Both the position numbers and the translations under genes were made by a program. From assembly GCA_026421135.1 (NCBI GenBank), contig JAPKCR010000110.1:1-6946 (forward strand): DNA of 6,946 nt, in the 5' to 3' direction. Position 1 is the first letter of the stretch, and every line of letters starts with the position of its first letter. The stretch is from Sulfitobacter sp. Lineage in GTDB: Bacteria; Pseudomonadota; Alphaproteobacteria; Rhodobacterales; Rhodobacteraceae. The notes below the pieces were generated by a model, which was not told the origin of the DNA, searched no databases, and was given only the letters and a program-made list of their open reading frames with translations. Below, in pieces: positions 1 through 5,597 of the stretch.

Positions 1-812
1 CACTGCGCCGGGGACCTCTGGACCTTCCGATCTGCCAACAGATAATCGAAACCGCCTGGGAGCGTCACTTCAACACCCCACGGCTGATCCGCGATCCAAC
101 CAAAATGTTTCAGGTACGCCGCAGTAGAGGCCAGCGCGTCACGTGGGTCATCCCCCCAGATGTCACGTTTGCCGTCCTTGGTGAAATCAACCGCATAAAG
201 CTGAAACGATGACGGCATAAACTGGGTATGCCCCATCGCCCCTGCCCAACTGCCCGTCATCTGTGCGGGCGTAGTATCGCCTGCCTGCAAAATCCGCAAA
301 GCCTCCAAAAGCTCGGCCTCGAAAAATTCCTGCCGGCGGCCATCATAGGCCAAGGAGGCAAGCGATTTCAAAACGCTATCACCGCCACGGAACGTCCCAT
401 AGGCACTTTCCAGCCCCCAAACCGCAACCACGACCTCCTTGTCCACACCATATTGCGCCTCGATCTCCTCAAGGGCAGCACGGTGCAGCGCAAGCGCCTT
501 CTTCCCGTTTTCGATCCTTAAATCTGACGTCGCAGTTTTTAGATATTCCCAGATCGTCTTGGTGAATTCCGACTGGTTTCGATCACGGTTAATTGCGTTT
601 TCATCAAAGGAGATACCTTTGATCGCTGCGTCGAAAACGTCAGCTTTTATGCCTGCATCCAGCGCGCGTTTGCGGAATTCGACCAGCCAAAGCTGCAGGC
701 CGGCATCATTTCCCACCTCTGCACCCTCAAGTGAAGGTTGGGCCAGAACGGCACCCGTGCCGATACCCAGCGCAAGCGACGCGGCCAGCAACCAAATCCG
801 AGCATACATCAT
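1..812 (-). CDS. Periplasmic lytic murein transglycosylase, MltB-type (3' end outside window)
   Basis: Lytic transglycosylases cleave the MurNAc-GlcNAc bond of peptidoglycan, leaving 1,6-anhydroMurNAc, and act in the periplasm. I translated the open minus-strand frame from ATG 812-810; 270 codons are visible before the window edge. Residues 1-24 form a signal peptide (MMYARIW, then a hydrophobic stretch ending AVLA) with likely cleavage before Gln25. There is no lipobox Cys, so it looks soluble rather than a lipoprotein. The family signature WGLESAYG sits at residues 132-139, with Glu135 as the expected catalytic acid. The second signature, GSWAGAMGHTQFMPSSF, is at 187-203, followed by DGKRDIWGDD (213-222) and a helix ending YLKHFGW. 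This fits the soluble MltB_2/TIGR02283 type, whose members often carry a C-terminal peptidoglycan-binding domain; that part would lie off the window. The start is supported by GGAGGG 8 nt upstream; a second ATG follows immediately. It lies 80 nt downstream of rnr on the same strand. Confidence 0.9.
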   Translation of the reverse strand, partial: MMYARIWLLAASLALGIGTGAVLAQPSLEGAEVGNDAGLQLWLVEFRKRALDAGIKADVFDAAIKGISFDENAINRDRNQSEFTKTIWEYLKTATSDLRIENGKKALALHRAALEEIEAQYGVDKEVVVAVWGLESAYGTFRGGDSVLKSLASLAYDGRRQEFFEAELLEALRILQAGDTTPAQMTGSWAGAMGHTQFMPSSFQLYAVDFTKDGKRDIWGDDPRDALASTAAYLKHFGWIADQPWGVEVTLPGGFDYLLADRKVQRSPAQ

Positions 813-820
813 TTCGTCAA

Positions 821-826
821 CCCTCC
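821..826 (-). promoter_or_regulatory. Shine-Dalgarno site of the lytic transglycosylase gene
   Basis: On the minus strand GGAGGG lies 8 nt before ATG 812-810. It is the strongest ribosome binding site in the minus-strand cluster and fixes the start just ahead of the signal peptide. Its strength, together with the 80-nt gap after rnr, suggests this gene is translated independently of rnr. I saw no convincing -35/-10 pair or intrinsic terminator in 813-892. Confidence 0.75.
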
Positions 827-892
827 GCCTGTCGCCAGATAGAGTAGCGTCAATTAGCGACCCCAGAAAGCCCTTCAGTCGACATGCGCAGG

Positions 893-3160
893 CTACTGCC
901 GAGTCCGCTTAACCTTGCGTTTTACCTTGTCCGCTTTGCGCTTGGCTTTGACACCCTTGCGCTTGGGGTTTGTCCGCCCGGCCGGCCCGCGACCGCCACG
1001 CCCGCCTTGCGGCAACGCCTTGCCATCCAGTGTCAATAGCTCAAGCGCGATGCCACCGGTCACAGGAACAGCTTCGGTCAGCCGCACAGTCACGCGCTGG
1101 CCGATTCCAATCAAAAGCCCGGTGTCAGACCCCATCAGGGTGTTCGCTTCTGGATCGAAGTGAAAATATTCCCGCCCTAACGACCGCATCGGAAGCAAGC
1201 CATCTGCGCCTGTTTCGTCCAGTTTCACAAAGGCCCCAAACCGCGCGACCCCACTTATACGACCCGAAAACTCGTTGCCCACACGCTCTGACAGATATGC
1301 CGCGAGGTAGCGGTCCGTCGTGTCCCGTTCCGCCGTCATCGAACGGCGTTCGGTATCCGAAATATGCGCGCCAGTCTGTTCGATCTCTTCGATATCTTGG
1401 GGCGACAAGCCATCCTTGCCCCAACCATGTGCTGTGATCAGCGCACGGTGAACAATCAGATCCGAATAGCGCCGGATCGGCGAGGTGAAATGCGCATAGG
1501 ACCGAAGCGCCAGGCCAAAGTGTCCGATATGCGCCGGTCCGTAATAGGCTTGGGTCATTGACCGCAGGGTGGAAATGTTGATCAACTCTGCATCATCCGT
1601 GCCAGCGGCATCGTTTAGCAACTTGTTCAGGTGGCGTGTGTGCAGCACTTGGCCTTTGCCCAACGTGTATCCAGCCGCCTGCGCAGTTTCACGCAAGACG
1701 TCCAGCTTGGCGACCGTTGGCTCTTCGTGGATACGAAACAACAGCGGTGTTTTCTTCTCCAGCAAGGTTTCTGCAGCCGCTACATTTGCCAAAACCATGA
1801 ACTCTTCGATCAGCCTATGCGCATCCAGTCGATCTTTGAAATTCACCGACTTCACTGTTCCGTCCGGATCCAACTCGATCCGCCGTTCTGGCAAATCCAG
1901 ATCAAGCGGTTGGCGATCGGTACGGGCTTTTTTCAAGGCTGCATAGGCGGCATAAATCGGCTCTAGAACAGGCTCTAACAATGGCCCTGTGCGATCATTC
2001 GGGCGTCCCTCAATCGCATCTTGGACTTCTTCATAGTGTAGGGACGCAGGCGACCGCATCAGGCCCCGGTGAAAGCTGTGCCCGATCTTTTGACCTTGTG
2101 CATCCAACACCATACGAACGGCGATACAGGGGCGTGGCACCCCCTCGTGAAGGGAGCACAAATCGCCTGACAGCCGGTCCGGCAACATGGGCACCACACG
2201 ATCCGGGAAATATGTCGAATTGCCGCGTTTGCGCGCCTCGCGATCAAGCGCAGATCCAGGCGTGACATAGGCCGCCACATCAGCAATCGCGACCCAGACC
2301 ACGTGACCACCCTCGTTTTTAGGGTCTTCGTCGGCATGGGCATAGCATGCATCGTCATGGTCACGCGCATCAGACGGATCAATCGTAATCAGCGGGAGGT
2401 CACGCAAGTCTTCGCGGCCTTTCAAGCCCACCGGTGTGGCTTCGTCAGCCTGCGCCATCACATCGTCAGGAAATGCGTCAGGGATACCGTGCTGGTGAAT
2501 GGCAATCAGCGACACCGCTTTAGGCGCAGATGGGTCACCTAGACGGTCAACAATACGCGCCCGTGGCAGCCCCATTCGACCTTTGGGGCCCGCTTGCTCG
2601 GCCTCGACCAGCTCACCGTCTTTTGCGCCATAAGTCGCATCTGACGCGACTGTCCATTCCTTATCCCCACCCTTATCGATGGGCACAATGCGACCGCCTT
2701 CGGTTGTCTTGCGGAAAATCCCAAGCACCCGTTGCGGGTTCGCGCCGATACGGCGGATCAGGCGCGCTTCGTAGTGGTAATCCTCGCCTGTTACCAAGGT
2801 GAGGCGCGCCAGAATACGGTCCCCTGCCCCTAAAGCCGGGTCAGAAGCACGCGGAATGACCAGCACAACGGGTTCTACCCCCTCGCCAGCCCATTCCATA
2901 GGTTTGGCGAACAGATCACCGTCATTGTCAGGGCCGATGATCTGCAAAACAGACACAGGCGGCAGACGATCAGGGTCTTTATAGCTGCGTTTGCGCTTTT
3001 CAAGATGGCCGTCTGCTTCTAGCTCTTTTAGCACACGCTTAAGATCGATACGCGCAGCGCCTTTGATCCCGAACGCCTTTGCGATATCACGCTTGGCGGT
3101 CTGGGTCGGATTGGCGGCGATCCAATCAAGAATTTCGGGCTTGGATGGTATTTTGCTCAT
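893..3160 (-). CDS. rnr: Ribonuclease R (3'-5' exoribonuclease, RNB family)
   Basis: RNase R is a Mg-dependent processive 3'-5' hydrolytic exoribonuclease of the cytoplasm. It degrades structured RNA and takes part in rRNA quality control and trans-translation-linked decay. The 755-residue protein has the full family order: an N-terminal winged-helix region (about 1-65), cold-shock-like OB domains (about 70-240), the RNB catalytic domain (about 250-580), an S1 domain (about 628-710) and a basic tail (711-755). The metal-binding motif reads IDPSDARDHDDA at 260-271, giving Asp261, Asp267, Asp269 and Asp270, the counterparts of the four Asp residues of RNase II. HFTSPIRRYSDLIVHR (557-572) carries the conserved Arg pair near the scissile phosphate. 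Length is a little short of the E. coli enzyme. The tail contains GGRGGRG followed by many Lys/Arg. The ATG lies 3 nt after the stop of the preceding glycosyltransferase gene and has no good Shine-Dalgarno, so translational coupling is likely. The DUF2064 stop is in the same frame. Confidence 0.96.
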   Translation of the reverse strand: MSKIPSKPEILDWIAANPTQTAKRDIAKAFGIKGAARIDLKRVLKELEADGHLEKRKRSYKDPDRLPPVSVLQIIGPDNDGDLFAKPMEWAGEGVEPVVLVIPRASDPALGAGDRILARLTLVTGEDYHYEARLIRRIGANPQRVLGIFRKTTEGGRIVPIDKGGDKEWTVASDATYGAKDGELVEAEQAGPKGRMGLPRARIVDRLGDPSAPKAVSLIAIHQHGIPDAFPDDVMAQADEATPVGLKGREDLRDLPLITIDPSDARDHDDACYAHADEDPKNEGGHVVWVAIADVAAYVTPGSALDREARKRGNSTYFPDRVVPMLPDRLSGDLCSLHEGVPRPCIAVRMVLDAQGQKIGHSFHRGLMRSPASLHYEEVQDAIEGRPNDRTGPLLEPVLEPIYAAYAALKKARTDRQPLDLDLPERRIELDPDGTVKSVNFKDRLDAHRLIEEFMVLANVAAAETLLEKKTPLLFRIHEEPTVAKLDVLRETAQAAGYTLGKGQVLHTRHLNKLLNDAAGTDDAELINISTLRSMTQAYYGPAHIGHFGLALRSYAHFTSPIRRYSDLIVHRALITAHGWGKDGLSPQDIEEIEQTGAHISDTERRSMTAERDTTDRYLAAYLSERVGNEFSGRISGVARFGAFVKLDETGADGLLPMRSLGREYFHFDPEANTLMGSDTGLLIGIGQRVTVRLTEAVPVTGGIALELLTLDGKALPQGGRGGRGPAGRTNPKRKGVKAKRKADKVKRKVKRTRQ

Positions 3161-3163
3161 GCT

Positions 3164-3766
3164 TTACGAGGTAGCACGCGTACCCCGGTTCGTCATGGGC
3201 AAATCGTCGATTGTGTCAACGTCTTGCAATGTCGCGACATACGCGATGTGATGATCCGGCAATGTTGCAATTGTATCCGCCAACGCATGCTCTGACGACC
3301 AACGCACACCATGGAACAACCGAGGCGGAACAGGACGCATCCGTTTCAGGCCAATCAGCCAATAACCACCGTCCGGTGCTGGCCCGAAAACAGCATCATG
3401 GCCGCCCAAAGCACGAAAGGCTTTTGCGATTTCCGCCCGGTTGATGCCAGGGATGTCGGCACCGATCACACAGACAGGCCCCGCTGGCATCCCGCGCAGC
3501 ATACGCGCCATACGGTTCCCCAAATCGCCGCGACCCTGAGGTGCGCGCGCCAGGTGCGCGGGCCATACACGACTGGCAAGTCCCGCGCGATCAGGTGCAA
3601 CAGCAAGCACGACATCCCAGCGCGGGTCCTGAACATTGCGAATCAAACGGAGGGCCTGATGGCGAAACCACCATGCCGCAGTCGTCATTCCCAGATCACG
3701 CCCCAGACGGGTTTTCACCCTGCCAGGCCGTGGTTCTTTCACCATGACGACCAGCGTTTTCCTCAA
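3164..3766 (-). CDS. DUF2064 / TIGR04282-family GT-A-type glycosyltransferase, TTG start
   Basis: This 200-residue protein belongs to the small GT-A fold family annotated DUF2064 or TIGR04282 (distantly like MobA/CofC nucleotidyl transferases). Some members are linked to arsenosugar biosynthesis; most are uncharacterised, and nothing here points to arsenic. Visible motifs are the nucleotide-binding start VKEPRPGRVKTRLG (9-22), GRGDLGNRM (78-86), IGADIPGI (101-108, with the Asp expected at a metal/nucleotide site), GPAPDGGYWLIGL (128-140), WSSEHAL (156-162) and a closing DVDTIDDL (182-189). The start is TTG at 3766-3764, overlapping the stop of the GNAT gene as TTGA. The next ATG, at residue 8, would remove most of the first beta strand that precedes the conserved loop, so TTG is preferred. 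Only a weak GGTG lies 7 nt upstream, which suggests reinitiation after the GNAT gene. Substrate and product are unknown. Confidence 0.87.
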   Translation of the reverse strand: MRKTLVVMVKEPRPGRVKTRLGRDLGMTTAAWWFRHQALRLIRNVQDPRWDVVLAVAPDRAGLASRVWPAHLARAPQGRGDLGNRMARMLRGMPAGPVCVIGADIPGINRAEIAKAFRALGGHDAVFGPAPDGGYWLIGLKRMRPVPPRLFHGVRWSSEHALADTIATLPDHHIAYVATLQDVDTIDDLPMTNRGTRATS

Positions 3767-4185
3767 AGGGTTAGCACCATTTCTCGGTGGTCTATCCCAG
3801 CATCGTCAAAAATTGGCCCCTGCGCGATGAAACCCAGCTTTTCATAAAAGCCCAATGCCTGAATTTGCGCCCCCAGCTTGGCAGTGGTGACACCGGGCTG
3901 CTGACGCGCTTCTTCAATTGCGGCGCGGATCAACGCGGCACCCAAACCCGTCCCACGGTGCGCTTTCAACACGCAAACGCGTCCGATTTTGGCAACAGCG
4001 CCTTTGATTTGCATGCGGGCGGTCCCGATAGGAATGTCGTTTTCTGTCGCAAGAATATGGATTGAAGTCCCATCAAGATCATCTAATTCCTCGGCTTCGG
4101 AAACGCCCTGCTCTTCGATGAACACAACCCGGCGCAGCAGATGGCAACTGGCAAGATCGTCGGTGACTGCAATCTCAAGGGTCAT
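3763..4185 (-). CDS. GNAT-family N-acetyltransferase (YjcF/ElaA-like)
   Basis: This 140-residue single-domain protein is predicted to transfer an acetyl group from acetyl-CoA to an amine; the acceptor is unknown. The N-terminal [21 protein letters not shown] (18-38) matches the family variant with the V-F-x-x-E-Q-G-V pattern found in YjcF/ElaA-like acetyltransferases. Motif A is [19 protein letters not shown] (68-86); its R-G-T-G-L-G loop (77-82) binds the CoA pyrophosphate. The later helix-strand element [10 protein letters not shown] (110-119) and the closing [13 protein letters not shown] (126-138) are also typical. The protein is of normal full length. ATG 4185-4183 overlaps the dapE stop as ATGA, and AAGGA lies 9 nt upstream inside the end of dapE. 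Its own stop overlaps the TTG of the next gene. It should be co-transcribed with dapE; being next to dapE does not show that it acts on a diaminopimelate intermediate. Confidence 0.92.
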   Translation of the reverse strand: MTLEIAVTDDLASCHLLRRVVFIEEQGVSEAEELDDLDGTSIHILATENDIPIGTARMQIKGAVAKIGRVCVLKAHRGTGLGAALIRAAIEEARQQPGVTTAKLGAQIQALGFYEKLGFIAQGPIFDDAGIDHREMVLTL

Positions 4186-5327
4186 GCGAAATAGTCCTTG
4201 AGAATTCGCGTATAAATCCCCTTGAGCTGATGAATCTGCGCGATTTCAACGTTTTCATCGACCGCGTGCATGGACTGCCCGACCAGACCAAATTCAACGA
4301 CCGGACAATGATCTTTCACGAACCGCGCATCAGATGTGCCCCCCGTCGTAGAGAGTTCAGGGGTCACGCCTGTCTCAGCGGCGACCGCCTTGGAGACCAG
4401 ATCAGACAGAGCACCGGGAGGAGTGATAAAACTTTCACCAGAGATTGTGACCTTTAGCTCAACAGCCACACCAAAGGTATCGCGGATCGCGGCGGCATGC
4501 TTTTCCAACCATTCCGTCAGGCTGGCACCGGAGTGTGTATCGTTAAACCGGATATTGACCGTGCCACGACATTCAGCCGGAATAACATTGGTGGCAGGGT
4601 TTCCGGTATCTACGGTTACCACGGCCAGCGTGGATGGGTCAAAATGGTCTGTGCCATCATCAAGGCTGTGGGATGCCAATTGATCCATCAGACGCATCAT
4701 CGCGGGCAGTGGGTTGTTTGCACGGTGCGGATAGGCAGCATGGCCTTGCTTTCCGATAATACGGAAATGCGCGTTCAGCGATCCACGACGGCCAATCTTG
4801 ATCATTTCGCCCATTTTATCGGGGCATGTGGGTTCGCCAACCAGACAGACATCCATCCGCTCGCCCGCCTTTTCCATATACTCAAGCAGGGCCAGCGTCC
4901 CGTCGACGCCTTCCGCCTCTTCATCGCCAGTGATGGCCAATACGATAGACCCATCTGGCGGGCTTTCCCGCACGAAATCCACGGCGGCGGCAGCAAAAGC
5001 CGCGACACCGGATTTCATATCGGTCGTCCCACGCCCGTACATGATGCCATCTTTAATCTCGGCACCGAAGGGTGGATATGTCCAATCTGCCTCGTTGCCG
5101 ATGGGAACAACGTCGGTATGGCCGTTAAACCCGAAACTGCGTGTATTCCCCTTGTTACCCCAACGTGCGAACAGATTTCTGATGCCACCACGGTTAGCCC
5201 AAGCGCATTCGAACCCCGCGCCGCTCAGCAAATCATGCAGTATGTCCAACGCCCCCGCGTCAGCTGGTGTGACCGAAGGACATCTCACCAGCTTTGCAGT
5301 GAGGTCGACGGGGTCAATCTTGGGCAT
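4182..5327 (-). CDS. dapE: Succinyl-diaminopimelate desuccinylase
   Basis: DapE is a cytoplasmic di-zinc M20-family amidohydrolase. It hydrolyses N-succinyl-L,L-2,6-diaminopimelate to L,L-diaminopimelate and succinate in the succinylase branch of lysine/meso-DAP synthesis, feeding both protein and peptidoglycan. The 381-residue length matches the family. All key residues are visible: GHTDVVP (69-75) with zinc ligand His70; [11 protein letters not shown] (97-107) with bridging Asp103; [11 protein letters not shown] (134-144) with general base Glu136 and zinc ligand Glu137; VGEPT (163-167) with Glu165; and SMHAVDE (352-358) with His354. The dimerisation lid lies between, with GRRGS near residues 178-182 and GHAAYPH further on. 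ATG 5327-5325 is preceded by AAGGA with a 7-nt spacer. It is the first gene of the minus-strand cluster, and its stop overlaps the GNAT start. I saw no riboswitch or attenuator upstream. Confidence 0.97.
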   Translation of the reverse strand: MPKIDPVDLTAKLVRCPSVTPADAGALDILHDLLSGAGFECAWANRGGIRNLFARWGNKGNTRSFGFNGHTDVVPIGNEADWTYPPFGAEIKDGIMYGRGTTDMKSGVAAFAAAAVDFVRESPPDGSIVLAITGDEEAEGVDGTLALLEYMEKAGERMDVCLVGEPTCPDKMGEMIKIGRRGSLNAHFRIIGKQGHAAYPHRANNPLPAMMRLMDQLASHSLDDGTDHFDPSTLAVVTVDTGNPATNVIPAECRGTVNIRFNDTHSGASLTEWLEKHAAAIRDTFGVAVELKVTISGESFITPPGALSDLVSKAVAAETGVTPELSTTGGTSDARFVKDHCPVVEFGLVGQSMHAVDENVEIAQIHQLKGIYTRILKDYFA

Positions 5328-5334
5328 CTATATA

Positions 5335-5339
5335 TCCTT
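5335..5339 (-). promoter_or_regulatory. Shine-Dalgarno site of dapE
   Basis: AAGGA on the minus strand lies 7 nt before ATG 5327-5325. It supports this start and marks the 5' end of the translated minus-strand cluster. Confidence 0.75.
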
Positions 5340-5484
5340 CAAGCTTGTTTTCTGTGGGTTTCCCTACACTTGTGGCGAAAAAGGCGCGGTGCCAAGGGGG
5401 TTGCTAAGGAAAAGATTAACAGTCGCCAATTTTACGTGCTACCATGACGTTAATAAACTTACCCGAGGCAGGGCATCAGCAGGC

Positions 5485-5507
5485 GTGACACCGGAAAACC
5501 GGGTCAT
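5485..5507 (+). promoter_or_regulatory. Imperfect inverted repeat, AAAA loop
   Basis: Left arm TGAC-a-CCGG (5486-5494) pairs with right arm CCGGGTCA (5499-5506) around an AAAA loop (5495-5498), giving eight Watson-Crick pairs with A5490 bulged; G5485-T5507 can add a wobble pair. No T-run follows on either strand, so an intrinsic terminator is unlikely. It may be a leader hairpin of the plus-strand gene or a protein-binding site; function is inferred only from position. Confidence 0.45.
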
Positions 5508-5523
5508 CCAACAAACTTAAATT

Positions 5524-5553
5524 GACCATACACGGGACTAATCCGTGATGGTT
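5524..5553 (+). promoter_or_regulatory. Imperfect inverted repeat upstream of the Hint-protein gene
   Basis: CACGG (5531-5535) pairs with CCGTG (5543-5547). The stem continues beyond a bulged A5530 with ACCAT (5525-5529) against ATGGT (5548-5552), plus a G5524-T5553 wobble. That makes ten Watson-Crick pairs around a 7-nt loop. It ends 44 nt before the ATG at 5598 and is not followed by a T-run. An operator for a dimeric regulator or an mRNA leader hairpin are both possible. Confidence 0.45.
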
Positions 5554-5597
5554 CACGCTGATCTGTGCTGTCTCGTTTACGCTTTGGGGTAGCAGGC

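Larger units (their letters stand above)
5328..5597. promoter_or_regulatory. Divergent intergenic region between dapE and the Hint-protein gene
   Basis: These 270 nt separate two divergent genes and must hold, or lie next to, promoters for both. The part at 5405-5460 is clearly richer in A/T than the flanking genes. For dapE the best minus-strand -35-like hexamer is TTGGCA (5395-5390), but the hexamer 17 nt further on (CAAGTG) is a poor -10, so this is only a candidate. For the plus-strand gene, TTTTAC (5430-5435), 15 nt and TAATAA (5451-5456) form a weak pair. TTGACC at 5522-5527 has no good -10. If the 5451 element is real, the plus-strand transcript would carry a leader of roughly 130 nt containing the two hairpins listed separately. 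Neither candidate promoter is secure. Confidence 0.4.

Noticed and set aside
813..892. Intrinsic terminator between rnr and the lytic transglycosylase gene
   Set aside because: Only 4-bp stems can be drawn and no T-run follows on the minus strand.
439..912. Plus-strand open frame of 157 codons opposite the lytic transglycosylase
   Set aside because: The minus frame has a signal peptide, ribosome binding site and both transglycosylase signatures; the plus frame has none of these.
5377..5395. Sigma-54-like promoter upstream of dapE (TGGCAC on the minus strand)
   Set aside because: The GG of the -24 box has no GC at the required -12 spacing; a T-run stands there instead.
4497..5447. Long plus-strand open frame of 316 codons opposite dapE
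   Set aside because: It is antisense to dapE, whose catalytic motifs are all intact. Its translation shows no recognisable domain and it runs on into the intergenic region.
5444..5488. Possible leader peptide of 14 codons (ATG to TGA) in the intergenic region
   Set aside because: It has no Shine-Dalgarno site and no run of regulatory codons, and an ORF this short is expected by chance.
4798..5520. Plus-strand open frame of 240 codons opposite the 5' half of dapE
   Set aside because: It is a shadow of dapE, rich in Ser/Pro/Arg from antisense reading, with no ribosome binding site or known motif.
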